Assembly: GCF_003286085.1 (NCBI RefSeq)
Contig: NW_020825330.1
Location: 1,798,001 to 1,862,000, forward strand
Reading direction: 5' to 3'
Origin: Drosophila persimilis
Lineage: Eukaryota; Arthropoda; Insecta; Diptera; Drosophilidae
DNA length: 64,000 nt
Positions 1-12,056 of this stretch are shown in pieces (positions within the stretch are counted from its first letter, which is position 1; every line of letters starts with the position of its first letter). A program made the translations under genes and the position numbers. A model generated the notes under the pieces. It was given only the letters and a program-made list of their open reading frames with translations, was not told the DNA's origin and did not search any database.

Positions 1-516
1 CTGTTAACATAAACAATATCCAGTTGAGATTGCTGACTGTGCGACAAAAAGCGACAACTATCAAACGGCGCTCCGCTCGCCCTGTTTATCCACCTCCCCT
101 TCCCTTTGGGTCCAGGCCCTGGAACTGGCACACATGGCGTATGTGTAACATTTTGCGCTTCGCTTGCTGGTTTTTTCTAACAAGCTGCTGTTTACGGAAT
201 CTTCTTACTGCCTCGACCAGGCCATACCCTTTGCTTTGCATATTGGCGGGAAGACTGGGGAGCTTGAGCCATCCAGAATCGTTTAACTGCTGATGGAATC
301 ACGTAAGGATTTATGTGAACCTATCCTTTTGGGTGTCACACAGCTTTCGGCGGTATCAAATATGCCTTGAGGTTGCGGAGGGCAGGGCATATTTGTCTGG
401 GAGCGTCGCATAATAGATGCTCATTAAAAATTGTCAGCCATCAGCCTCCCACTCAGCCCCAAGCCCCCCACTGCACAGGGACGCTAAATGAGAACGCCTT
501 GGTGACCTTCCCGGGT

Positions 517-570
517 GTTGATGATGTTGATGATGATGATGACGATGATGACGATGGTGTTGATGATGGT
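517..570. repeat. Imperfect GAT/GAC trinucleotide repeat
   Basis: A run of TGATGA/CGATGA units with a few substitutions. It creates poly-Asp and poly-His frames on opposite strands that are not genes. Confidence 0.8.
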
Positions 571-994
571 GCTGCTCTGTCAAGGTGTTAAGGTGGGCGT
601 GTCCAGGCAACGGCATTGATTTTTTGCTGCTGCTGCTGCTGTTCCTCTGTCGGCTGCTGGTCCACAGGTGTCTTGACACTAATGTGATAATGCCATCTAG
701 ATAAACTGTGGGTAAACGGGACAAGATACAGATGTAAGCTGCGGTGTGTTCTTGTTTCGGTTAGGTCAGGGACAGGGTTTAGTGTGGCACTTTAATTCGC
801 TTCAATTGAATCCAGGCATTGCGGTGGAAGTGCATTACCTGCCGCCTGCCTTCCTTCCGCCTCCTGCTCCTCATATCTGGCCGTAGCCAGAGACCGGGCA
901 CCCACTGACTGTTACTGAAATGCAGCAGAACATAAACATAACTTTGGCCAGGCCACGCTGAGTAGACAAGCAGACAAGTTTCGCTGCCAGATTC

Positions 995-1020
995 AGCTCC
1001 AGCTCCAGCTCCAGCTCCAG
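995..1020. repeat. AGCTCC hexanucleotide repeat
   Basis: Just over four tandem copies of AGCTCC, which read as a false alternating Gly-Ala frame on the minus strand. Confidence 0.8.
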
Positions 1021-2550
1021 ACCATCTCTTGGCTATTTCAAACAATGAACGCAAACTTTTCGGCTTGATTAAGGCTCAGTTGCTTCACTAATCATCATGC
1101 TGCAATCGACAAACTACGGATGCCATTTGGGCAAATAAGGAAAAAAGTTGCTGACGCTTTAAAGGAAACAAAACATCCAAGAAATTGCTTGAAAGTTTTC
1201 TATCTAAAGGGTATCGACAATCCGGAATAAGCATACAGAATTAACCTCGTTTTGGGGAACTATTATTGTACTTCCGATTATGCTTAAGGAGCTGATGGGA
1301 TGTTATTGATTTAGTGATCTAATTTATGCGACACCAAGTTTGTTTGCTGAAAGACCTAACCTGAGCTAAGAAAACATTGACATGCCCTACGGTTCCCAAG
1401 AGCTGCCTACCCTCTCATACCTCTCATACCCCTCATACGACGATGTGGAAACAAATTTAGCTTTGAGATATAGACCGTCTGTCATTAAAAACCAACGAAA
1501 CCACATCTAATAAAAAATTTCCACACGCTGGCGTACAAAATAGAGATGTGTCCGTATAGATATGAGCGAATAGTAGTTGCTGCGGTGCAAAGATTGGTGT
1601 ATCCCGGACAGGGCACAGGGCACAGGACCACAGGAACTAAATTATGATTGTGGAGCAGTTTGGGGCCCAGGCGCACATAAACCGAGCATAAAATGTAACT
1701 CGAGTAAACAGAGATATACGCATGTACACACCACCAGAACCGCCAGAACCACCAGAACCTCAGCCACTCAGACAATGTATTAATTTGTGTACTGCGGAGG
1801 GCGTGGAGGGAGTGGCAAGTGCGGGAAAAGTGCCAAGTTTTATAGGGGGAACGCTTCAATTATTTTTTGAGGTTTGCCCAGGAAACACCATCCAAGAATG
1901 ATGTAGAAGAACTTCCGACTATAAAGTACCGGCTACTGGGAGGTATCTAAGAGTTCGTCGAAGTAAAGCTTAAACATATCTGAAACTATATAAACTTTTT
2001 CGATATGTAGCTCAAGCTCTTGCAGCTTCAAAGATACAGATACTGTCGAAAGAATACAGATCAGGATACTCTTTATAGGTATAAGAACGTTTTGTTCTGT
2101 CTTCGAAATACACCAAAACACCCTTCAGCTCTACGAGTACGGGGTAGAAGTAGTTGGAGTCGCACCCCCCGACAATTATGTACGCCAATTAGTTGCCCCA
2201 AAAAGATATGTGTGTCTGTGTGTGTGTCTGTGTGTGGGTGTATGAAAATATATAGACTTGCCACAATTATTTAAGCTGAAGCATGTATAGGCCATGGGAT
2301 AAGAATAACGTTCAATTGGGGCACAACTAAAGGCAGTCGGAGGCGAGGGCGTGGCGATGGCGATGGCAGGGTAGGCAATTGATTGCCATTGTTGCTGCTC
2401 TGCTTGTGGCTATGGCTGTGGCTGCGGCTGTGGCTGCTGGTGATGTTACGACCTCTTCATTGGCATATGCAGGCATTATAAAAAAGTTTATGTGCGGGTT
2501 TTATGAAAAGTAAAACTGAATTTGCATATGAGCTTGGCCTGAATGGTCCT

Positions 2551-2627
2551 GGTACTGGTACTGGTACTGGTGCTGCTGCTGGTTCTGCTGCTGGTGCTGC
2601 TGCTGGTACTGCTGCTGGTGCTGCTGG
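2551..2627. repeat. GGTACT / GCTGCTGGT compound repeat
   Basis: Four GGTACT-like units merge into a CTG-rich trinucleotide repeat. The reverse strand shows false Gln-, Ala- and Ser-rich frames through it. Confidence 0.8.
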
Positions 2628-5600
2628 GCTTTCTGGCAAACAGCAAAATGAAGGCTGAAATGAATGGCAGCCTCGCCGTATGACATAACATGCCATTGTC
2701 GCAGACATCCATGCAAGCACACAAATATGTGTGCATACATATGTACATACACATGTATGAGAGTGCGGGTTACACGGGCCCACACGGCCGACAAACGTCA
2801 AACGACAGACGACGGACGACGGATAGACAGCTGGCCAGACAGACAGCCTTGGCTGTGATTTGGTTTTGTTAACGTTAACGTTGTGCCAGCCTCAATTTGG
2901 CCAGAGGCTGTTACTGTTACACTTACTGCTACCCGACGCCTCTATCTCTCGTGTCTAGCTGGTGTCACATGTTCATTATTGTTGCTTTCATTGTAATTGA
3001 ACGACATTTGCTTCTCGGCTGTGACAGGTACCGAAACTACTAGGCACACACACAGTCTCCAGTTGGAGCCTCGGAGCCGGAGTTGGCCTTGGCAAAAAGT
3101 TGGCAGCGGAATCGAGCCATACTCCTTGGCATGGCTGGTGCCTAGTGCACTGGAATCGCAACTGGAATGAATCCAACTGCTTGTCAGTTGAATGTGATTG
3201 AGTGGCGATATTTTACGGCGACTGTTTATCGCTAGGGTAGGGATCGTTTCGATCGAGTTTTTTCTGCACAATCATTCTCTGCCCCTCTCGTCTGCATGAC
3301 ACCTTTTTCTGGGGTCGAATGGCACACATTGCGTATACGCGACGTGGCCGCGCTGGGGTACTGGCACTGACAAGGGCTGCCTGCCCAGCCGGCAACGTAT
3401 ATTTCTTATAATTTATTGCGCTTTGCAACAATTCCATGTCCGCCCTGCTTTACATTCCCATTTCAGCGGGCATTATGTATATGGCTGCAACAATTTTGAA
3501 GTGGCAACACGCGCCACAAGATTTTTCTTTTGCCCAGACTGAAGCAGGACCCAGAACCAGACTCAGAGATAGATCAAGTGCGGCGGGATGTAGTGGAATT
3601 GGAGGTGGAAGAGGCCACCGGCCATAAATATGAAAATTCTTTGAAATTATACTTTTTATTATCGCTCAAAATAACAAAAGCGACCTGAGATTTGCATTCG
3701 AGTGAGCATTCCCAACGCAAGTTTCATCCACTTGAATGCCAAGTTGTGGCATAAAAATTAATGAACTTCAAAAAGATTGCCCAGCGCCCCCGGGGAGGGA
3801 GCGACCCGACCCCGGTGCGATATGCGGGCCCGAGTGCCAGGGACAGCAATCACAGTTCGCCAGCCAGATGAGCACTGGAATTACGCTAATACCAGTCAAC
3901 ATCAGCCCCTCAGACAGAGCGCGGGAGGGGTGGGGATGCTACAGCACAATAAAACATTTACAAGGCGCCCAGTGGGGACGGGGGCGAGAGCTCATGAAAA
4001 ACAATTGAAAAGAAACACTTGGGAGGGAAACACTCCGGAGAAAGCCAGCGACAGCCGGCAGCAGCGGAAGACGTGGCAAACCAGCTGAAAAATTACGCAC
4101 ATCGCCAAGTGGAAGGGCTGCTAAATGAGCGTGTGGCCCGCAGCAGAAGCAGCATCGTTGTTGCAACTGGCTGCACGCCGCATACTGCGTGCCGCATCCT
4201 CCAACTGGCAGCAGCCACTTAAGTGGCTACAAAAGCAATTCCGGCTGATTGCCAGCAGAGATAAGATACCGAAAATGAAAAAGCATCGCAACGAGCACAG
4301 AGCTCAAGGCAACGCATTGCAACGTGCCCGGCCACGGCTACCCAGCGCTCAAAGGTATGCTATAGTTTACAGCGGAATCTGTAAACTTCTCGGAAACGGA
4401 GTCCTGATTGCAAAGGAAAATGAGCTCACCAAGTCGGGTCATTTATTCTGCACCTACTCGAACAGATCCAAAGATATATTCCGGGAAAGAAAACCAATAC
4501 CAAAACGGGGACCCTGGAACATCCAGACTGATGTCTCCTTCTGCATTATTCTTTGCTCTTGAATCATGCGCAAATAAAGTGGAACAGTTTCTCAAACAAA
4601 AGAAAAACAATAAGCTGATTTCCACAGAAAACCATTTCGTTTAGAAAGCGACTGCCGGCAGACGGGGGGGCGGGGAAGAGCAGCAAAATCAACAGCATAG
4701 CTGGTCGCCCATCCCCGACATGGTCTGTCCTTGTCTCCTCTAGGTGTAGGAGTATCTGTATCTTTGCGTTCCCTTACATGTGCCAGTATTATGGACAAAT
4801 TTCAGCTGAATTGAACAACATAAATATGTAAATTTGTCTTTGCCTCTAACAAAAACACCAAAGAAAGGGAGAAGGCGGTGGAGGGGAGGTCCTGGGAACG
4901 AGGTAGAGAAACAAGTGGTGCGTAAAACTGATGACGAGACACGTTGACAATCGAGTATGGCTACAAAGACAACTTGGGGCCATTAAAATGTACTCAGAAA
5001 AGGAAGAAACATCCATAAGAAGAATATATGAATATATGGTCAAGGCCCGACTGTAGCATACCCGGTGCTGCATTTTGGTAGATATGCGATAGAGAAATAC
5101 AATATACCCTCTGCATTCTCAACGAATACAGAGTGAGATCCAAGACACTGCCAGGCCACCGTCTGTCTGGGAATAAATTTTATACGAGTATGCGACTGTT
5201 TGGAGGAGTGAGATGATTTTTATGATTTTATCTTAACGATGCGCTTATTAAATGAACAGATTATTCTCGCATCTGCAGTGTGGATCGATTGAGGGAGAAA
5301 GGTGGGAAGTGGATCCTTGGCCCCCCATCACGCAGCTGAAAAAAGCCTGGAAAAAAGCCAAGTAGTGCGTCCCAGCAGATCCTCTGAAATACGAGGCGTT
5401 CCCTAGGCTCTCTCTCATAACATAATTCACATTTTGGTTGTCTCCTTGATAATTTCGGCGTCCGGCCCCCTTCTGGATGGTTTCGACCCATTGACAAATA
5501 CAAAACTAGTACGGCCACGCCCTTGCATTGGCCGAGCAGCTGCTGGCCGAGAAACACGCCCCAAGACTTAATCAAAAGCAAGAATTGAACAGAACCGACA

Positions 5601-5833
5601 GCCAAGAGAAGGGAAGGGGAAAGGGAGGAAGAATGAAATGCCCAAGCGGCCATGACAGTAAGCACCTTCGGGGGCCAAGAACCCATTCCATTACAGTGGC
5701 CTCTTGCCTCTTGCCTCTTCCTACCCTTCAGCCCTTGTGGCACACTTGGCCATCTCATTTATCAAGTAGCAAGCAAACAAACACGCGCCCATTGTTATTA
5801 TTGGCATTATTGCAAAACAAACGATGCCTCATC

Positions 5834-5903
5834 GGGCACTGGGCACTGGGGCACTGGGGCACCGGGGGACTGCGGCACCGGGGGACTGCGGCACTCGGGG
5901 ACT
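5834..5903. repeat. G-rich minisatellite
   Basis: Successive degenerate units of the type GGCACTGGG followed by GCACCGGGGGACTGCG, four to five copies with a period of roughly 8 to 18 bp. It lies in otherwise unremarkable non-coding DNA. Confidence 0.7.
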
Positions 5904-8900
5904 AGCCAGATACAAATTGCTCAATTCAAAAATGTGTAATTTGGGGCTGTCACATTTGCCACACCTCGTCAGGCCACCCATTCGTTGTATCACCTCCGAT
6001 TGCGTGACCAAAAACAAACGAAAGCCAAAAGAAGAAGCAAGGAAGAGTTAACAAAAGGATTCAGCGGAATCACGACTCTCGAATACCCCTGCCAGAAGTG
6101 ATCCCTAGATGCTTCTGTTCCACACAATCGGACTGTACTCTACTGAAGATCCCGAGAAGGAAAAATAACTACAATACCCCCACAAATACCGAGTGTGTTA
6201 GAGCAGGACCTCAGTACAGGAATGAGCCACAAATGAGCTGGAAAGCGGGATCGAGTAAAAGGAGACACGTTCCGTGTATTCCGTTCTTGTACGCCACCTA
6301 CTGCCCGGGCATGTATAGTTTTTTTTTGGTTGGTATTTCTTGCGGTTGAGAGAAGGCTCAGAGACATCATTAATAATGCCGGAGACAGGTCAAGTGGGCA
6401 TCGGGGGGCCGTCTTAATATGAATAAATTAAATGTATTATTTGTGCCACTTGTTTTCGGCCCCCATCCCCATTCCCGTCTGTTCTGCATAAAACATTAAG
6501 CACATTAAGCACCAAACGAGTTCTCAACCTCATCCTTATCGCAGCACCAACGCCCCCAACCAGGGGCATACGGATCTGGCCCCCACTTTTGCATCAATTG
6601 AGACGTTTAACAAAAGGTCCAGCGCCGCCGTTTACCTTTTTCAGTGTGCCTGAGTATGTGTAATGAATGTATAACACGCTATGCATCTCCTCGACAGCTC
6701 CAAGCAGGCACAGTGGGCCACTCCCATTGGAAATGTCCAAGGAAATTGAGTTGCCTCTCTTTTCTTTTACTTGACGTTTCTGTTCGATCTTCTTGTCGAT
6801 CGCTGAATGAGTCTTATGTCGGTGAAGGGTTGATATCGCAGTTGATTACAGCAGTTGAATCATAGAGCAAATATCACTAGCCTGCAGCCCTGATCAGTTA
6901 TCGATACGGTGGTAACGTTTCTCACCCGCAAAAGCCTTTGAGCCACTGTGCTCGTATTTGCTGGGTCTCCCTTGTTTTTTATCTCCATCTGGTGCCGGGG
7001 AAAAGGTTTAGTTTGCGTTTTAGTACTCAATTTTGTCTATGCCATCGAGAGATGGTCGCTCATACACGGCACACACGCAGATATATACTGTGTGTGTATG
7101 TGTTTTAAGCACTGACCAGAGGAAGTAAGGCCCACTCCACTTCCGTGCGACCCTTCCACCCCTTTCCCGGGATACCCCATCTGCCCCCTCGTTGCGCCAC
7201 CTTTTCTAACCCTGGCAGCGGAATTCGCCAGCTGTGCCTCTCTTTGAATGAAATTTTGTTTGATTTTTTTCTTCTAACGTTTTATTATATGTTTTTTGTA
7301 AATATATGCGAGTATTATTATTTTTGTACGAGCATTTCTTCGGCTCGTTCAGGGCTCGTTTAGACATCGTTTTGTCATTTTGTGTGCGTGTCTGCGTGTG
7401 TGCGTGTGTGTGTGTGGGTGGCCCTTAAATGTCAAACCCTTTTCAAAAATAGTCTGAAAAAGGCCACAGAATTTCGCTCGCCCGTTGCCCAGGACATTGG
7501 GGCAGTGGTGGCAACACGCATCGTAAATTTTCCGCTCATTTTTCCCTTGCGTCTTTGTGTGGGGAGAATACCGGTGGGTGGGTATGGCCGGAGCATTGGT
7601 CAGACGAACAACAAATAAAATTGTATTATTAACACATTTGAAATGCCAAAGTAATGTTTGGTCAAACGTTGCTAATATGCCTAGCTCCCCCTCCCTGTTC
7701 CCCCCTTTGTCCAAGACCCAAGAACCAAGAACCTAGAACCTTTCATGCAAATTGTTTACCTTACTCCAGCTTTTGATCCTCCGTTCTGTGACGGCCAGCC
7801 ATGTCTGCACATTAGTCTCTCAGACACGCACAGATTTCTGGACAGCCATGGACAAGGACCCTCCTCCGGCCGCACAGCATTCCGGCTGACTGGCAACAGT
7901 CATTCGTTGTGTCTCTCGGCTTGTGTCAGTCCGGCTGCCACTTTCAATCCGAAACAATGTCACCCTTTGGCCAAGAAAGTGCAATTACTTTCGTGTTGGG
8001 GAATCGCTTAGCAAAATCAAACAAAGACGGCGGACGGCGGACGGCGGACGGCAGTCAGAAGACGGCAGACAATTGTCTTCTCGAGTCTCTGATTTCAGAC
8101 AGCAATTAAAGGGGAGGCTGGGTTCTGGGTTCTGGGCTCTGGATTCTGGTGTCTTCTGTCTGCCATCTGAAAGGCAGAGTAATAGTTCTTAAAATGAAAA
8201 GTTGTCCGACAAATGAATGTCTAGAAGCTGCACAAAGGAACGAAAACATTCGTAACTTTACAGGAAAATTGTTTTCCTCCTCTCAGAATGGGGAATGCAG
8301 CATGGAATGTGCAGTGAAAGTTTTAAATTCATTACAAAGATTACTCTGTGAGAGCTGTGAGGTCCGATTTTCCATGGAGCTTACTATTATGCAAGGATTG
8401 GTTATGCATGGCGTGCGGGTAATCTGCTCTCAGGCAAATCTCCTTCCCTGGCTGTCAGACATGGCGTATGAGCAACTTGTTTTCAAGGCCTGTCACATCT
8501 CTGACAGCACATAAATAGCCATAAGTCCAACGTGTGTGCCTGTGTCCAACGGAAGGGCTAACCAAAATTTGTCTGACAATCTGACAAGAATTTTGAGCAC
8601 TCTGCTCTGCTTTTACGAGTATATACCAGAGTGTATACATTTTTTGTGATTTTTCTTTGGATAGTTCGATTAACACTTTCGGCAACTGGCTTTTTGGCCA
8701 GCTCTGGCCATGTCGTTGCGTGCGACAGGCCACATGACAGCGGCCACAAAAAGACACAGAGCATTGCACTGCCACTCCGCAGCAAAGAGCCGAACAAAGA
8801 AGCAGCACTTACGGACCCAGCCAGATCCTTCTCCCCCTTCTCTTGGGCTACTCTTTGGCTGCTTGTTTTGCATGTTCACACATTGACCCGCATTTTCCGA

Positions 8901-9586
8901 AAAGGGATGCAGAATTGATGGCCATTTGAGTGGAGCCGGGCCGAGGTCTGAAGGTTGAGCACGCAGCTTGTGGCAATTAGCAGTACACCCCAACAGCAGC
9001 AACAGCAGCAACAGCAAAATAAAATATTATGTTGACCTTATTTAAAATTTAATGACTTGCCTGGGAATGGGGAGGAGGAGAAGGAACCGAGGTTTCAGCA
9101 ATTTATTTGCTCTTGGCGAACCCGAAAATAAATTAGAAATTAACCCCTTGCAGCCCATTAGTCATCGACCCCGAGTTCTCGAATTCATCAAGCGGAGGAG
9201 AGACTGGCTGAGGTCCAGACGGAAAGTGAATCCGAATTTATGCACAAATTATTGGTGGGTGACGCCTGACAGGAGATCCCAGAGGTCGTTGCTGTTCCAC
9301 TGGTTTCCAGCTGTCTCTAAACAGGACAGTGGCGAGAGGCTCTTATCAGCCGGCAAACAGACCGACCCGGACTGGCCACTGGACAACACCATACTCGTGG
9401 TGCTCGTCGAGGACAGAGTACCCACCGGGCGTATGAGTGATGTTTGAGCCCTCCAGTCCGCTGTCCAGTTAATTGCAGATCCCCCGTTTACTTCCCGCTT
9501 ACTCTACTCTCAAATGCAGAAACAAGAAATGCGGAATCACAATTTTAATGCTTGTCCTCATCTCTCTCTCTCTCTCTTGATTGCAG

Positions 9587-9651
9587 CTCTAATTTTGTGG
9601 CAGCCAAAAAGGAAAAAACGCCAACAACTACAACAGAAAAAGCGGAAAGCG
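9587..9651 (+). other. Candidate non-coding 5' exon (probably SPR 5' UTR)
   Basis: The stretch is bounded by a strong acceptor, a CT-repeat polypyrimidine tract ending in TTGATTGCAG, and a consensus donor, GCG|GTAAGC. The 65-base interior is A-rich with CAAC motifs, typical of a Drosophila 5' UTR, and has no ATG. The next strong same-strand acceptors before a real open frame are at 28911 and 29083, directly upstream of the SPR coding exon. I infer that this is a leader exon of SPR. It could instead belong to an unseen non-coding transcript or be a chance pair of splice signals; only RNA evidence would decide. Confidence 0.45.
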
Positions 9652-11065
9652 GTAAGCAGACGAAGGAACTAGACTAAAATTAAAAATTCAAGCTGAGTGG
9701 TTCAACGACTGCGAGCGAATTCACGTCCCTTTGCAAACTATCTGCATAAAATGGTTTCCATGTCGAAAGGAGATGGGGGGAAATGCATTTGGCAAGTACT
9801 TTCGGCAATCTACGAGTGGTTTATAGACAGAAAGAAAGTGTACAGAGAAACCTAATGGAAGCAGAAATTCGCATAAGAGTAATTATAAAAGGGAATGGGG
9901 CAATATGTGATGTGAGGAATGTCCGATTGATTGGAGTCAACCATGACATCAAATTGAACTTTTGTTAAACGCTTAAATATAATAAGTACTCAAAGAGTGA
10001 TAGTTTTCTGTAAGAGTTTGCCCTGCTTCCAATGCAGGTCTCTTTAATTTCAACGTATCAAACGAATCGTTATGCCCAAACTCCACCATTGGCCGCCCAC
10101 TCACTGAGTTCCAGCGAAAACTTGCGATGAAAGACAGATTAGTCCCCAATCGAAATTGAATCCAATTTTCATTCAATGGTTCATTCATTACTGAATAACA
10201 GATCCCGAGAGCTCTGCTGTGGCACGGGGGCAAATCAATTCAATCGAAACGATGCTCGCAATTCGTTTGCAACATTTGTGCGCCGCATAAAAGAAACGAA
10301 ATATATTAAATATTAATGTGTATATATTCCAGAGTACATACACTTATGTAAAGTATGTTCTCACACATACACACACACATATACATACATATATAATAAC
10401 AATAAAATGAGCAGATTAAAAAAATGTTTCAGTGCAGTCACTCCAGAGGTTGCCGGTTGCTGGTTTTGCTGGTTTTGCTGGTTCTGCTCAGCTCTGCTGG
10501 GTTCTGCTGGGTTCTGGTCAATCGTAAATCTTGGGGTCTCCCATCTTGATTGGCGTTTTGAATGCCAGCTCGCCTGTCTTCAACAATAGGCGACAGATGT
10601 GGGCGTTGCCTGGCAGTGGTACAGTGGGGGAGTGTAAGTGCGGCATGTGGCTGAACGATGGCAACAGTGTTGGACAATGAACGACCCGGCAGCGTCATGA
10701 CCTCTGTTTGCTCGTCTGTCTGCTGACGAGCGGCGAGGCGAGTCTTTCTCGATTTTAAAATGCTCCACAAGCAAGTGGCAAGTGCTGCTCTCGCAGGCAT
10801 CGAGAAATTTATTTGCAACACGCGCCAGTCTGGCCCAGATAGTCCATGCCCACAGATAATCCCGCAAAAAGGCATTTAGTTGACTCTAAATGCCAAATGG
10901 TCTAAACTTATATGGGATTCCCTCCCGCCTCAAACAGCTCCTCTCGCACATCGCACATCGCTCATCGCACATCCCCTCTGTGGATCTGCCATTAAAAAAG
11001 TTGCAAAACTGGGGACAAATCCCGAGCGAGTGCCAGTGCCACTGCGAGTGCCAGTGCGAGCGGCT

Positions 11066-11080
11066 GGGGGGGGGGGGGGG
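11066..11080. repeat. Homopolymer run of 15 G
   Basis: Fifteen consecutive G residues follow a set of GAGTGCCAGTGC units. The exact length is likely to be unreliable in any assembly. Confidence 0.85.
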
Positions 11081-12012
11081 TGCTCTTAGCAATTAGCAAA
11101 CGGTTTTACGAGTCCCACTAAAATTGTTCGGCATTTCGCACTGGTCATATGCTGGGTCCCCAAATCATTTCGGATTCATTCACGGAGAGTTTTCTGAAAG
11201 TTTTTGGAGTTGTTGTTGGAGCTGTCGGAGTATATGTTTGTCCTACAAAAATGAATCCATTCATTCCGTTGTCCTGTACATATAATAGATGGAGTGCAGA
11301 CACAAATTTGCTTTTGTGGCTTGTAACATTAAATGCAACGTTGAAATTCGTGGAAGCCATATTATACTCGTATCCGGATTGAATGCCACACTGCACATAT
11401 CTAGGAATTGTGGCGTAAACTCCCAGAGAAAAAAACACCCGAGTTTCGAGTTACATGTGATTTAAATATTTATGCCATTACATCCGAGACTCGAGAGTGG
11501 AAATATTAAAAAATAGTTTCACTTAAATATTTTGATATTCAAATTAAATATTTTCCCCACAAATTTGCAACAAATTACATTTTTTTTTTTAAATTTAATG
11601 CATATAATCTAGATACCCGTAGATTTTTTTTATATAGGATTATAGGAATATTTATTTAAAACATTTTCAATTTTAATCTCTCAGTGTACATACGCACAAC
11701 ATAATAACAAGCGCTTGGCTGGGTCATATTTGGATTAGTTCTTATGCTACTTACGCACAACTGATGTGGGTTCCCTCTATTAGCCAATTCTCCATTCGTT
11801 CCTAATCTCTGCGCTTCCTCTCGGCTCCCACTGGCCTGCACACACACAAAAGTTTACAACAATTATCAGAGTTTTGCCACAATGAAGCCATAAAGCATGG
11901 GGCCACGCCAGGCCGAAACATTGTTTCAGCCAGATGAAGGCGTTGATGTTTGCCATTTGATGAATTCCCAGCACGTGCCGCAGCGAGCTGTGGCATGGGA
12001 GGGGAGGGTCGT

Positions 12013-12056
12013 ACCGTGCCCGTGCCCGTGCCCGTACCCGCACCCGCACCCGTCCC
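12013..12056. repeat. GTGCCC / GCACCC hexamer repeat
   Basis: Tandem GTGCCC units grade into GTACCC and GCACCC units. They produce false Arg/Ala and Gly/His frames on the minus strand. Confidence 0.75.

Larger units (their letters stand above)
1..9586. other. Non-coding region upstream of candidate SPR 5' exon
   Basis: No open frame here shows a protein family, a signal peptide with supporting splice sites, or sustained coding composition. The stretch is AT-rich single-copy-looking DNA broken by short tandem repeats: GAT-type near 517-570, AGCTCC near 995-1020, CTG/GGTACT near 2551-2627, a 16-18 bp G-rich minisatellite near 5834-5903 and GT-rich DNA near 7380-7420. It may contain an upstream promoter of SPR, but I could not place one. 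Confidence 0.6.

Noticed and set aside
8149-8514. A 121-codon plus-strand open frame with several cysteines
   Set aside because: No signal peptide or family motif, and its cysteine spacing does not match the Cys-rich genes at 49.5-51.5 kb. Probably chance.
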